Below, one piece after another: positions 6,723 through 14,450 of a stretch of 64,000 nucleotides of DNA. The notes beneath the pieces were generated by a model. That model did no database searches. It saw only the letters and a program-made list of their open reading frames with translations, and was not told where the DNA came from. Source of the stretch: a virus; IMG/VR virus record IMGVR_UViG_3300045007_000107, positions 37,702-101,701 of that record. One strand, given 5' to 3'. The position numbers and the translations under genes were made by a program. How positions within the stretch are numbered: the first letter of the stretch is position 1; the number at the start of each line of letters is the position of its first letter.

Positions 6723-7106
6723 ATGTCCTGTATTGTCTATCGCTGGACGCGCGAGCGTAACGAGGAACTAGCGGCGCTGTACGCAAAAGCCGACACCGTA
6801 CACGAAGTCGTTGAGCGGCTTAAGGAATTGCATCCCGGTGAGCGGTTCAACTACGGCCTTGTTCGCAAACAGGCCAACCTCATAGGGTCACGACTTGAGC
6901 GGCGCTACAAGACGCGGAATAAAGAGGAGCGGGGTGTGCATATCAGGATACCTCACGACTCTTACGCCCGTATCAAAGACGAGGCAAAGCGCAGGAGGTT
7001 GAGCATAAGCAATCTGGTAACGACCATCTTGCAGAACGTTGAGCGCGACAGCTTATTCAACGCTGTCCTAGAAGAGGAAGCCGACCATGGACATGCAGAA
7101 GCCTGA
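6723..7106 (+). CDS. HTH plus ribbon-helix-helix DNA-binding protein
   Basis: 127 residues. The N-terminal 60 residues (TRERNEELAALYAKADTVHEVVERL) look like a helical HTH. Residues about 78-115 (VHIRIPHDSYARIKDEAKRR, then LSISNLVTTILQNV) fit the ribbon-helix-helix pattern: a beta strand of alternating residues, then two helices with a short S/N turn. RHH proteins usually bind short palindromes as dimers, so this is one of the candidate binders of the dispersed palindrome. The next gene overlaps its end by 20 bases. Confidence 0.65.
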   Translation: MSCIVYRWTRERNEELAALYAKADTVHEVVERLKELHPGERFNYGLVRKQANLIGSRLERRYKTRNKEERGVHIRIPHDSYARIKDEAKRRRLSISNLVTTILQNVERDSLFNAVLEEEADHGHAEA

Positions 7107-7362
7107 GACCGAACTAGGCGACCCGAAAAACCCCGATGGGTTCTGTCCTCACTGCGGATCGCCCGTGTACACACGCGTGACCCCCGAGAACCAAGCGTTC
7201 GAGTTCGCGGATAAGATGCACGACGAGCACAGTCTCGTGGTACCGGACGAGGTGATCCTCCGGCCCGAAACCATGTATGACTGTTGCGACGGCTGCATGG
7301 ACGACCTGATCAAGGAACGCCTGCCGCAGTATCGGCAGAGGTGGCCGGCGAACCAAGACTGA
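7087..7362 (+). CDS. Zinc-ribbon hypothetical protein
   Basis: 91 residues, ATG 7087, within the end of the RHH gene. It has FCPHCG near residue 19 and DCCDGCMD near residue 65, i.e. two CxxC knuckles about 45 residues apart, consistent with one structural zinc site. GAAGAGGAAG provides the ribosome site. Function unknown. Confidence 0.65.
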   Translation: MDMQKPETELGDPKNPDGFCPHCGSPVYTRVTPENQAFEFADKMHDEHSLVVPDEVILRPETMYDCCDGCMDDLIKERLPQYRQRWPANQD

Positions 7363-7431
7363 CGGAACGAGCGTGCAACCCTGGGGGCGGGGCGCTACAC
7401 TCTCCCCGTCATCCTGCTAACGGAGCAGCCT

Positions 7432-7713
7432 ATGTTCAGCCTTAGAGATCCGCTCGTGCGGCGGCGTATCTTCATCTGCGCGTTCACCACGACAGACACC
7501 GTGGATGGGTCCATGCTTCACTTAAAAACTGTTCGGGCCGACAACCCGGCACAGGCCACCGGCATCATCATGTCGTGGGTGTGGAGCCACAACGGCCACC
7601 ACAACATGTTTCGCCTAATCGAGTGGCGGGAACAGTCGAACATGTCCATCGATCAGAACGCGTATTACGGTGATCCCGCAATCGTGGAGCCGAAAAGTGC
7701 CGAAGCAAATTAG
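7432..7713 (+). CDS. Hypothetical protein
   Basis: 93 residues, starting after CTAACGGAGC. The sequence has a strand-rich N-terminus (RIFICAFTTTDT), then helix (AQATGIIMSWVWSH) and MFRLIEW, similar in pattern to small phage proteins with a beta-alpha-beta fold. Not recognised. The next gene begins inside its last codons. Confidence 0.65.
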   Translation: MFSLRDPLVRRRIFICAFTTTDTVDGSMLHLKTVRADNPAQATGIIMSWVWSHNGHHNMFRLIEWREQSNMSIDQNAYYGDPAIVEPKSAEAN

Positions 7714-8803
7714 GACCAAGTGGCACGACTTTCTGGACTGTTACCGCAAGGGGCAGATCCAGCTAAATATCGGCGGCGGCAAGTTCCGCTCCCCCTCCCG
7801 GTTCAAGAACTGGAACCAGAGTCCGCTCGACACCGTTCTTGCCGAGATCACCCTGCATCCCGAGGTGGTTCAGCACTTCGTCTTCGAGGATGATGCGCGC
7901 CCGTTCATCGTCTCGAAGCAAGCGATTGACACCATCGAGGTGCTCAAGCGGTTCAACAAATACCGTCTGCCGGCACCGATCTGTCTGGCCGAATTCCAGA
8001 CAACCGATAGGTTCATGCGGGCGTTTGTTCTCTGCTACGAGAACGACTACGTGTCGAAGCATCGGCCACTTCAACCAGCGAGGTCGCAGTACCCGTTCAG
8101 TGTTGTATGCTTTGGGCTGTTAGACATCGCGGCGGCCTACGAAAAATCCAGCCTCAAGGAAAAGCTGGCGGACGATGGCACGCCGATGCGCCCGATTTAC
8201 GACCAGTGTGCAGTGATCTACCCCGTACGCGCGCACATGGAGAATGTGCCCGGTACCTACGAGTTCGATGACGCGCTCGACCGCTTCGGCAATGCCGACG
8301 AGATCACCTACGAGAAGCGGGAGATTGGCGGGGTCACGTACTCGATGGAACCGGTGCCCTGGATCGACATGAGCCGTGCCGAGTACGAGCGCGAAGAGGT
8401 CAACATCAACCACGTACACGGCACCTTCGTGAGCATTGGCGGATACGCGATCCGCGCGCTGACCGTCATGCTCAACACCAAGGGTATCGGGCGCGAGCGG
8501 ATCGCGGATGCAGACATCTGCAAGCTCAACAAGCGGCGCAATGCCAAGCGCATCCCGACAATCCCGGCCCATGTCTACATCCATATCGCCTCGTACACGA
8601 ACAGGAAGGGGGCACAGGTCCTGGTGGGGGATCGAGGGAAGACCGGGCGCAAGCAACGGTTCCACATGCGCAGCGCGCACGTCAAGCAACAGCCCTATGG
8701 GCCGGGCAAGTCGTTGCGCAAGGAAATCATGGTCGATAGCTATCTCGTCAACGAGGACGAGGGCGGCGATCTCTACAACCCCGTAAGAGTGGTGACAGCC
8801 TGA
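7697..8803 (+). CDS. Hypothetical protein, 368 residues
   Basis: GTG 7697 is preferred: it gives a 17-base overlap with the upstream gene and removes nine residues that merely read that gene in another frame. A large soluble protein with a basic C-terminus (GDRGKTGRKQRFHMRSAHVK, then PYGPGKSLRKEIMV). The arrangement 'GR...HFRSAHVR......GP' resembles C-termini of some phage and plasmid nucleic-acid-related proteins, but I cannot assign a function. Coupled to the next gene by an ATGG/TGATG overlap at 8803. Confidence 0.7.
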   Translation: MPKQIRTKWHDFLDCYRKGQIQLNIGGGKFRSPSRFKNWNQSPLDTVLAEITLHPEVVQHFVFEDDARPFIVSKQAIDTIEVLKRFNKYRLPAPICLAEFQTTDRFMRAFVLCYENDYVSKHRPLQPARSQYPFSVVCFGLLDIAAAYEKSSLKEKLADDGTPMRPIYDQCAVIYPVRAHMENVPGTYEFDDALDRFGNADEITYEKREIGGVTYSMEPVPWIDMSRAEYEREEVNINHVHGTFVSIGGYAIRALTVMLNTKGIGRERIADADICKLNKRRNAKRIPTIPAHVYIHIASYTNRKGAQVLVGDRGKTGRKQRFHMRSAHVKQQPYGPGKSLRKEIMVDSYLVNEDEGGDLYNPVRVVTA

Positions 8804-9018
8804 TGGGTGTACACAGCAAAGTCGGCTTCAAGCGGTTCCCCAAGCAAGGGGATATGCTAGGTCGCGAGGTTCGTGTCTGTTTCAACTACGACACGTCACG
8901 GACAATACCAGGGAAAGTCGTGCGTAACGACCACGAAGACCCTCACCTCATGCTCATTCAACTCGAAGACGGTCGTATCGTTCGCGATGTTGAGTGCCAG
9001 TATACATTCAAGGATTAG
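8803..9018 (+). CDS. Small basic protein, SH3-like pattern
   Basis: 71 residues. GKVVRNDHEDPHLMLIQLED-GRIVRDVECQYTF has the short-strand pattern of small SH3-like or ferrous-iron-transporter-like barrels. No certain family. Starts on the overlap with the previous stop. Confidence 0.6.
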   Translation: MGVHSKVGFKRFPKQGDMLGREVRVCFNYDTSRTIPGKVVRNDHEDPHLMLIQLEDGRIVRDVECQYTFKD

Positions 9019-9020
9019 CC

Positions 9021-9374
9021 ATGAGCGTCAAGCATCGCAACTACGTCATGTTCGGCGTGATCCGTCGGCACAAGTTCAAGGATCGTTCCGAGGTTTACGA
9101 GGCCCTGGAAGGGCTTACGGACGAGGGCAACGGACTGCCAGACCCGCGCGAACTTTGCATCCTGTGGGACGGCATGGGTGCGGGGTACGTCGCGATGGGC
9201 TTTATCTATGCAAAAAGCCGAGAATTCGAGGGGTTTTCCGACATCGTAACGATCCCCGAGACTACCCCGGAACTGGTCGCTGCCTGTGTCGAGAAGGTTC
9301 TTCTCGCTCTACCGCAGCAAGACGGCGAACCGCCGCTCGAATTCAAGTGGCACGTGATCTCGCACTACTATTGA
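9021..9374 (+). CDS. Hypothetical protein
   Basis: 117 residues, ATG 9021, two bases after the previous stop, so probably coupled. Mixed alpha/beta; a central LPDPRELCILWDGMGAGYVA segment is followed by IVTIPETTPELVAACVEKVL. Not recognised. Confidence 0.65.
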   Translation: MSVKHRNYVMFGVIRRHKFKDRSEVYEALEGLTDEGNGLPDPRELCILWDGMGAGYVAMGFIYAKSREFEGFSDIVTIPETTPELVAACVEKVLLALPQQDGEPPLEFKWHVISHYY

Positions 9375-9380
9375 GAGCCC

Positions 9381-9872
9381 ATGCACGACAAGTGGTTTAG
9401 GTGGTCGTCCGAAGATTTCGCCGAGGTTGAGCGTCTGCGCGCAAAGAACAAGACGTGGCAGGAAATTGGCGAAGTCTTCGGGGTTACGAAATACGCTATG
9501 TGCATGGCGTATGGGCACTATAAGAAGAAGGGCTATAAGGCAAAACTCGAAGAACGACAGCAGTTAAGGGAAAGCGTTATCGCCTCTGTCGAAGGAGGGT
9601 GCAGCAGCGTCGCACAGATCGCCAGGGATCACGGCATACTGCCCCGCTCCGCACACTGGATACTGGAACACGCCGGCATAGACCGCGAGATGCGCGAGTT
9701 CTACGCTAAACAACCGATAAGGGAACCGAATGTCCGACCATACAAAGCTCGAAGAACCGAACCTCTGGATACCGGAGCAGAACCAAGTCCATCTAGCTCT
9801 ACTCGGGAAGCTGGCCGAGGAAGCGAACGAACTCGGGGGCCGGGCGGCGCGATGCATCATCCAGGGGCTTGA
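9381..9872 (+). CDS. Two-HTH DNA-binding-like protein with long 3' overlap
   Basis: 163 residues. Two HTH-like segments are visible: KTWQEIGEVFGVTKYAMCMA (about residues 24-43) and SSVAQIARDHGILPRSAHWI (about 75-94). The last 47 residues are Ser/Arg/Gly-rich and are encoded in a +1 overlap with the NTP pyrophosphatase gene starting at 9730, so they are probably a tolerated read-through tail rather than a domain. Confidence 0.6.
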   Translation: MHDKWFRWSSEDFAEVERLRAKNKTWQEIGEVFGVTKYAMCMAYGHYKKKGYKAKLEERQQLRESVIASVEGGCSSVAQIARDHGILPRSAHWILEHAGIDREMREFYAKQPIREPNVRPYKARRTEPLDTGAEPSPSSSTREAGRGSERTRGPGGAMHHPGA

Positions 9873-10077
9873 CGGGATCGATCCCGAGGACGGCCGCTTG
9901 AACCGGGAGCATCTGGCCGACGAGATAGCGGACGTGCGCGCCCTGTGCGACCTTGCGTCGAACATGTTCTTCCCCGAGAAGGCGCAGCACATCCACGAGC
10001 GCAAGCTCGCCAAGTACGACCACAAGCAACGGTGGTTCGACAAGCTCGCCCGCTGGGTCATGGAACGCGTCCAGTAG
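9730..10077 (+). CDS. MazG-like all-alpha NTP pyrophosphatase
   Basis: 115 residues. The pattern LLGKLAEEANELGGRAAR...EHLADEIADVRALCDL matches the EExxE plus ExxD metal-binding helices of all-alpha NTP pyrophosphatases (MazG/dUTPase/HisE superfamily), which hydrolyse NTPs to NMP and pyrophosphate. In phages such enzymes are thought to clean or rebalance nucleotide pools, or lower ppGpp. It begins inside the HTH gene. Confidence 0.75.
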   Translation: MSDHTKLEEPNLWIPEQNQVHLALLGKLAEEANELGGRAARCIIQGLDGIDPEDGRLNREHLADEIADVRALCDLASNMFFPEKAQHIHERKLAKYDHKQRWFDKLARWVMERVQ

Positions 10078-10139
10078 CGCGTTATCTGCTTGCAGCCGTC
10101 TGCACGTCTGCTACTCTCACTCAACGGAGCAAACGTGCG

Positions 10140-10961
10140 ATGATAAGCCTGCTAAACGCCGACTGTCGGGCGGTCCTGCCAAAGCTGCCCGATCAGTCCT
10201 TCGATATGATCTTTCTCGACCCTCCCTGGGGCGAAAGCAACCACGAATGGGACGTTCCCGTGGTAGGCTGGGGGCGGGAAATCCGCCGCCTACTCAAGCC
10301 CTCTGGCACGATATGGGTCATGACCAGCATGGGTCATTTCCTCCGGCACATGCACGCCGAGATCAATGCGGGCCTGTTTCGCTACGTGCAGGACGTAGTG
10401 ATCGAACACCCGAACGGTAATGGCCCGACCCTGCGGCCCGAGTTTCGCAAGGTGCATCATCACGCGATCCAGTTTCGGATGAACGGCCACTCACGCAACC
10501 TGCTCACGCAGAACCGCCCGAAGGACGGCGCGCGCATGGTGCGCAGTGTCCTTCCCAACCAAGACCCAAAGCGGCGCTGGCACCCCGCGCAGCAGCCTAT
10601 CAACGTCGTGTCTGAGCTTATCGCGCAGAGCACGAACCCCGGAGATTGTATCCTCGACCCGTTCGCTGGCAGCGCCACGTCCGCTATCGCCGCGTTCATC
10701 TTGGATCGTGATTGCGTGTGTATCGAAAAAAACTACCCGATATACACACAAGCCGAGGCTCGCCTTATCGAGGCGGGCGTCCCGTATAACACTCCCCTAG
10801 TCGTAGGATTGAACCGTGTCGAAGATCAAGCGCAGCGACCTCAACGAAATCCAGAGCCTCAACCAACAACTGGCGGACCTAGAGGCGCAATACCTGACCC
10901 TCCGCGAGTACAAAGAAACCGTGGCATTCGCGGTAGACTACGGTCCCAGCCTAAAGCCTGA
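10140..10961 (+). CDS. DNA N6-adenine or N4-cytosine methyltransferase
   Basis: 273 residues from ATG 10140 behind CAACGGAGC. Motif IV DPPW (about residues 28-31, in DMIFLDPPWGES) comes before motif I-like DPFAGSATSAIAA (about 184-196), the order of beta-class amino-methyltransferases. DPPW suits N6-adenine or N4-cytosine transfer from S-adenosylmethionine. No restriction enzyme is adjacent, so a solitary anti-restriction or regulatory methylase is likely. The last 50 residues overlap the next gene and are low-complexity. Confidence 0.85.
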   Translation: MISLLNADCRAVLPKLPDQSFDMIFLDPPWGESNHEWDVPVVGWGREIRRLLKPSGTIWVMTSMGHFLRHMHAEINAGLFRYVQDVVIEHPNGNGPTLRPEFRKVHHHAIQFRMNGHSRNLLTQNRPKDGARMVRSVLPNQDPKRRWHPAQQPINVVSELIAQSTNPGDCILDPFAGSATSAIAAFILDRDCVCIEKNYPIYTQAEARLIEAGVPYNTPLVVGLNRVEDQAQRPQRNPEPQPTTGGPRGAIPDPPRVQRNRGIRGRLRSQPKA

Positions 10962-11169
10962 CCACGTAAAGAAGCCCCATTTTCCCCTGGAAATTCCGCA
11001 GGGATCGGTGGCGTACGGACTCGTCGTGCAGGGCTTCTGTGAGGCGGTTGCCGTGCGTATCAGCACCGTCGTGTACGCTCTGCAAAAGCTCAATGTCGAT
11101 ATCGATTACGATGCGCTCATGCGCGGGTTGAAGTCGGACATCGCGCCGCCCACTTCCGCCGACGACTAA
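10816..11169 (+). CDS. Hypothetical protein, coiled-coil N-terminus
   Basis: 117 residues from GTG 10816, embedded for 146 bases in the methyltransferase 3' end in another frame. The first 35 residues (DLNEIQSLNQQLADLEAQYL) form a short coiled coil. The rest is helical. Not recognised. Protein-like composition in this frame from its first residues supports the overlap. Confidence 0.65.
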   Translation: MSKIKRSDLNEIQSLNQQLADLEAQYLTLREYKETVAFAVDYGPSLKPDHVKKPHFPLEIPQGSVAYGLVVQGFCEAVAVRISTVVYALQKLNVDIDYDALMRGLKSDIAPPTSADD

Positions 11170-11217
11170 TACATGGTAGGCTCTTGCTTGCAGCCATCTG
11201 CAAACCAGGGGCCTACC

Positions 11218-11385
11218 ATGAACGACATCAAGACCAACTCCTGCGTTCGCCTCAAGGACTCCGAACGCAACATGCTGGTGCAGCGTGTGAGCGGGGATCG
11301 CGCCATCTGCTTCTGGTTCGAAGAGGGTGGCGACAATTTCCGCTCGGGCATCTTCCCGCTCAAAGAACTCACTGTGGTGGGGTAG
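11218..11385 (+). CDS. DUF2158 (YodC)-like small protein
   Basis: 55 residues. VRLKDSERNMLVQRVSGDRA followed by ICFWFEEG and FPLKELTVV fits the small all-beta YodC/DUF2158 pattern (V.LKSGGP.M.V......CWF.......F....L). The leader carries palindrome 11188. Family function is unknown. Confidence 0.65.
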   Translation: MNDIKTNSCVRLKDSERNMLVQRVSGDRAICFWFEEGGDNFRSGIFPLKELTVVG

Positions 11386-11389
11386 CGTC

Positions 11390-11623
11390 ATGGCGCAGCT
11401 TATCCAGCAGAGCGAAGAAGACGAAAACATGTACATCGCCGTGGAGCCCGGTCCTGACGTGACCGTGGGGATCGGCACCATCAAGGACATGGAGGGGCGC
11501 GAGCGCCCGTGCGTGACCATCGGCGATAACACCCTCGTCTTCGATCCGCAGGACGTGAAAGACTTCCTCCCCATCCTCATGCAGGCCCGTAGTGACGACA
11601 TGGGCTGCGAGGGCCAAGCCTAG
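11390..11623 (+). CDS. Hypothetical acidic protein
   Basis: 77 residues, ATG 11390, four bases after the previous stop. Two beta segments (NMYIAVEPGPDVTVGIG and ERPCVTIGDNTLVFD) then a helix. No family recognised. Confidence 0.6.
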   Translation: MAQLIQQSEEDENMYIAVEPGPDVTVGIGTIKDMEGRERPCVTIGDNTLVFDPQDVKDFLPILMQARSDDMGCEGQA

Positions 11624-11633
11624 GAGCGTTCTA

Positions 11634-11876
11634 GTGCCTAATCGCGAGACGCGAAACCCCACAGCCGTGTTGCAGGGTATCGTATCGGGTCGAATACCGG
11701 AGGGCGAGGAACGGCAGCGGGCGAAACTGGAACAGGCCATCCAGATTATCGAGGTTCTGACCTCCAACAATCGTAAGGTCACGATCTCCCCGGAAGATGC
11801 TGCCGATCTCATGAACTACCTGGGCGATCCCGACGCCTGGAAGCAGACCCTCCTTGTCGCGTTCAATATAGACTGA
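11634..11876 (+). CDS. Hypothetical helical protein
   Basis: 80 residues from GTG 11634, with TAGGAG upstream. Mostly helical (EERQRAKLEQAIQIIEVLTS, then ISPEDAADLMNYLGD). No family recognised. The sequence after its stop holds a possible weak -10 (TATACC at 11924) and palindrome 11932. Confidence 0.6.
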   Translation: MPNRETRNPTAVLQGIVSGRIPEGEERQRAKLEQAIQIIEVLTSNNRKVTISPEDAADLMNYLGDPDAWKQTLLVAFNID

Positions 11877-11951
11877 CGCTTTATCGTAGCGGGTGCTGGC
11901 ACCATCCGCTACGATCTTAATGCTATACCTCTTGCAGACGGCTGCACGCAC

Positions 11952-12167
11952 ATGCCTATCCAGCGACGCTCAGCCTTCGTGGTCAAGCCTGCTCCCCGGT
12001 GGACCCATCGCGTCACCGCCAAACACTTCACCGCCCACTTCCAAGTCAGCGGCGGGGATAAGGTGATCGCCTCGGAGCCTGTGATCCACTGGACGATGGG
12101 GCAGCGCCTCGACCACATCCGCGAACTGTGCAATCAACGCGGCTATACCTTGGAGAAGGTCAACTAA
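11952..12167 (+). CDS. Hypothetical small protein
   Basis: 71 residues starting six bases after palindrome 11932. Basic N-terminus; ends with a helix and GYTLEKVN. Its stop overlaps the next ATG, so the two are coupled. Not recognised. Confidence 0.6.
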   Translation: MPIQRRSAFVVKPAPRWTHRVTAKHFTAHFQVSGGDKVIASEPVIHWTMGQRLDHIRELCNQRGYTLEKVN

Positions 12168-12397
12168 TGGATCGAGTGGAATTCCACCGAAGCCTGCGGG
12201 CACTCGGCTGGTCGCAGCGCGAGCTAGGTCGCAAACTCGGGGCTTGCGAGAAACGCATAACGGGATGGGCGAACAACAGGCAGCCGATCCCGAGAGATGT
12301 AGCCGATTGGCTACGTGGTCTTGTGGCAGCCCATGCGGCGTTGCCGCCCCCGGATACGTATCAAGTAAAGCCGGTTACTCGGAAGGCCGCAGCATGA
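12167..12397 (+). CDS. XRE-type helix-turn-helix protein
   Basis: 76 residues. FHRSLRALGWSQRELGRKLG, then EKRITGWANNRQPIPRDVADWL, is a standard XRE/Cro-type HTH (SQRELGRKLG as helices 2-3, ITGWANN as the recognition segment). It could be a Cro-like regulator. No oppositely oriented repressor partner is adjacent. It is another, weaker candidate for the palindrome binder. Confidence 0.75.
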   Translation: MDRVEFHRSLRALGWSQRELGRKLGACEKRITGWANNRQPIPRDVADWLRGLVAAHAALPPPDTYQVKPVTRKAAA

Positions 12398-12837
12398 ACG
12401 TCGTCGGCGCGGGCGCACGTGACTACACGAAAGAGGTAGTCGTCTACACCGTCCTCAACTGGCTCGATGTAGCCTACGGCATCGACCGGATATCGGAGGG
12501 CAAGCAACACGGGGCGGATGCGCTGATCCGCCAGTGGCGTGAGCACCACGAGCGTCCCGGTCAGAGCTATGAAGCGTTTTGGACTCGGCTCAAGCGCGGG
12601 GCTGGTCCCGAACGCAATGCGCGGATGGTCAAGGCAGAGCAACCGGATCTATGGATCGGTTTCGAGGGCGGGAGCGGTACCGGCAACTGTATGTCGGAGG
12701 CTCTTAAGCTACCTCACTGCCGCTGTATCCACGTCGCGTCGGCCGAGATACTGCGTGACAGGATCGATCTCACCGTCACGTTCAGCCGACATGGGATGCT
12801 GCCCAAGATCACGGCTCTATCTCTGCTTCTGGTATAA
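12394..12837 (+). CDS. Hypothetical protein
   Basis: 147 residues, ATGA-coupled to the XRE gene. Contains WREHHERPGQSYEAFWTRL and a Cys/His-bearing segment (LKLPHCRCIHVAS). No clear family. It ends at a bidirectional terminator facing the only leftward gene. Confidence 0.6.
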   Translation: MNVVGAGARDYTKEVVVYTVLNWLDVAYGIDRISEGKQHGADALIRQWREHHERPGQSYEAFWTRLKRGAGPERNARMVKAEQPDLWIGFEGGSGTGNCMSEALKLPHCRCIHVASAEILRDRIDLTVTFSRHGMLPKITALSLLLV

Positions 12838-12860
12838 GAAAAGGGGGCCTCGCGGCCCCC
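12836..12860 (-). terminator. Bidirectional terminator, strong on the minus strand
   Basis: GGGGGCC-TCGC-GGCCCCC (12843-12860). On the minus strand the stem is followed by TTTTCTT, a good tail; on the plus strand only TCTCCG follows. It separates convergent units and lies beyond palindrome 12870. Confidence 0.8.
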
Positions 12861-12888
12861 TCTCCGTTCTTGCAGCCGTCTGCACGTA

Positions 12889-13638
12889 TCAGCCGTAGAG
12901 GCTCTCGTCGTGAACGTCGCCCGCACCTTCCAGCAGCTTGTAGCCGTTCGCGGTGCGCTCGGCCTTCGGCGCCCGATCCGCCGAATGGTTCTGCCAGTAT
13001 TCCTTCGACAGGCCCCGGCGGACCATCGTGCCGTCCACGAGGGACTTGAGATGGGTGCGGCGGTAATACTTGTCGTCGGTGTTCGGGTTGTGCAGGAAGC
13101 CGGCGAGGAACTGGTCGCCGACCTTCACCGCCTTCACGCCGTCGCGGCTCTCGACCAGCAGAAGGCCCTCGGTCGGGCCGGTGCGGGGATCGACCTCGTG
13201 ACCCTCGCCGATGGCGGCCTGGACGCCTCGCTTGTGAAGTTCCTGGGTCGCCGCCGCGTCATCGAGGTTCACGGCGTTCTTGCCGCCGTTGGTCGGATCG
13301 GTCGTCGTGTTCAGGATGTACTCGTTGTTGAGCGACGCCTTGTCCGCGTTCTCCACCTCGTCGCCGGTCTCGCGGGTCTCGTGGGAAACCGAACGACCGG
13401 TGTGGGGGTCGCCTTCGAGGTGCGTGCCGGCCGAGTCCTCGACCTTCTTCGTGTCGCCCTCGGCGGACTCGCCCTGGGAGTTGCGCTGCTCGGTCTCGGA
13501 GGTCTGCGCCTCTTGCGCCTGCTTGTTCTCCTCGGTACGGTCGGGAGCGTCGGCCGGCTTCTCGGTCGTGGGCGCCGGGGCAGTCGCGGTGGTGGTCGCA
13601 CCCGGCTTCGGGCCGGGGATCGTGGGTGTGCGGGCCAT
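12889..13638 (-). CDS. Leftward orphan gene, Thr/Glu-rich N-terminus
   Basis: The only minus-strand gene in the window: about 249 residues from the ATG at 13638, which has CAGGAGA six bases upstream. An in-frame ATG at 13656 lacks such a site. The first 130 residues are disordered (Pro/Thr/Glu/Asn-rich). The last 100 (GLLLVESRDGVKAVKVGDQF, then YYRRTHLKSLVDGTMVRRG) look folded but unknown. It has its own minus-strand promoter and terminator, an arrangement typical of morons or lysogenic-state genes. No DNA-binding motif was seen. Confidence 0.75.
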   Translation of the reverse strand: MARTPTIPGPKPGATTTATAPAPTTEKPADAPDRTEENKQAQEAQTSETEQRNSQGESAEGDTKKVEDSAGTHLEGDPHTGRSVSHETRETGDEVENADKASLNNEYILNTTTDPTNGGKNAVNLDDAAATQELHKRGVQAAIGEGHEVDPRTGPTEGLLLVESRDGVKAVKVGDQFLAGFLHNPNTDDKYYRRTHLKSLVDGTMVRRGLSKEYWQNHSADRAPKAERTANGYKLLEGAGDVHDESLYG

Positions 13639-13674
13639 GCTTGTGTCTCCTGACATCGCGGATGCGAGGCCAGT

Positions 13675-13703
13675 ATGATAGTCCTGCCTACATGCGTACG
13701 CAA
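13675..13703 (-). promoter_or_regulatory. Minus-strand promoter for the leftward gene
   Basis: Read on the minus strand: TTGCGT (13703-13698), a 17-bp spacer, TATCAT (13680-13675). It lies 37 bases before the ATG at 13638. Confidence 0.6.
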
Positions 13704-13734
13704 TGGGTTCTATTTTTTAGCAGGAGTGTATGCC

Positions 13735-14022
13735 GTGTCGAGAGCTAAGTCGAAGCCTGCCAAGCCCCAGGTCTGCACCGATGTGCGCGAATGCGCCGAG
13801 GAAGTGTTCCGTCAACTCAGTACACCGGGCTACGGGATCGACAGTATCCGCTACCCGGACGCCCTTCGCTCTAAGGCTAAAGCCTTACTGGTACACGAGG
13901 GACGCATCCGCTATTGCTTTGCCAGAGGGCACCACGTTCCGTACGATGCGCCGCATTATGGGGCACAAAGTAGTGCCGGATCGGCCCCGAGAGGACGCAG
14001 ATCATTCGGACAAAGAGCTTGA
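13735..14022 (+). CDS. Hypothetical protein, frame uncertain at 3' end
   Basis: 95 residues from GTG 13735, preceded by CAGGAG. The first 65 residues look coding (CTDVRECAEEVFRQLSTPGY, then LRSKAKALLVHEGRIRYCF). After about 13930 the neighbouring frame gives a more protein-like reading (MRRIMGHKVVPDRPRED...HSDKELDPTNNL) than this frame (QSSAGSAPRGRRSFGQRA). This could be a frameshift, a sequencing error or a second overlapping small gene starting at ATG 13946. Confidence 0.45.
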   Translation: MSRAKSKPAKPQVCTDVRECAEEVFRQLSTPGYGIDSIRYPDALRSKAKALLVHEGRIRYCFARGHHVPYDAPHYGAQSSAGSAPRGRRSFGQRA

Positions 14023-14047
14023 TCCGACAAACAATCTCGCATATACT
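14019..14047 (+). promoter_or_regulatory. Sigma-70-type promoter followed by palindrome
   Basis: TTGATC (14019-14024), 17 bp, TATACT (14042-14047). The palindrome at 14057-14071 lies at about +3 to +17 relative to the expected start, where a bound protein would act as a repressor or roadblock. Confidence 0.65.
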
Positions 14048-14088
14048 ATGTCAGCCTTGCAGCCGTCTGCATGTTCAAAGGTTGACAG

Positions 14089-14199
14089 ATGCATTACTCG
14101 ACCATATCTTATTCTGACCGCGAGCGACGCGCGGTTTCATCGGCCATGGTGATAGAGCAGGCTGGTTGGGTTAGTAGCCCGGCCAGCCTGTTTGCGTGA
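14089..14199 (+). CDS. Possible 36-residue peptide
   Basis: ATG 14089 to TGA 14199 is open, with MHYSTISYSDRERRAVSSAM at the N-terminus. The ribosome site (AAAGGTTGACAG) is modest. Its 3' half overlaps a hairpin CAGGCTGG...CCAGCCTG (14159-14190), which may instead be a terminator or leader structure. Weak call. Confidence 0.3.
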   Translation: MHYSTISYSDRERRAVSSAMVIEQAGWVSSPASLFA

Positions 14200-14206
14200 G
14201 GTGACC

Positions 14207-14449
14207 ATGCTCGACATCGGAACCTATAGACGCTACCGTGCCGTGGCAGAAAACGGCGTCGCGCACGCCCTGAGCCTGGACATCCTGAGCGAGAACGAAG
14301 AGACGTTCCTGCACAGTATGCAAACGAAATTCCAGCAGTATCGCCGCAACACCTTTCTGTCCCCGAAACAGATCGAGTGGCTCGACCAGATCGAGAGCAA
14401 GTTGCAGGACGAACTCGGCAGCGTCTACGAAGAGTATCAGGGGGAGTAG
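14207..14449 (+). CDS. Hypothetical helical protein
   Basis: 80 residues after GTGAGGTGACC. Helical throughout (LSENEETFLHSMQTKFQQYR, then PKQIEWLDQIESKLQDELG). Not recognised. Followed one base later by the next ATG. Confidence 0.65.
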   Translation: MLDIGTYRRYRAVAENGVAHALSLDILSENEETFLHSMQTKFQQYRRNTFLSPKQIEWLDQIESKLQDELGSVYEEYQGE

Positions 14450-14450
14450 C

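Noticed and set aside
12910-13653. 247-residue plus-strand frame at the leftward gene
   Set aside because: Leu/Val/Arg/Gly-rich shadow; the minus-strand gene has a ribosome site, promoter and terminator.
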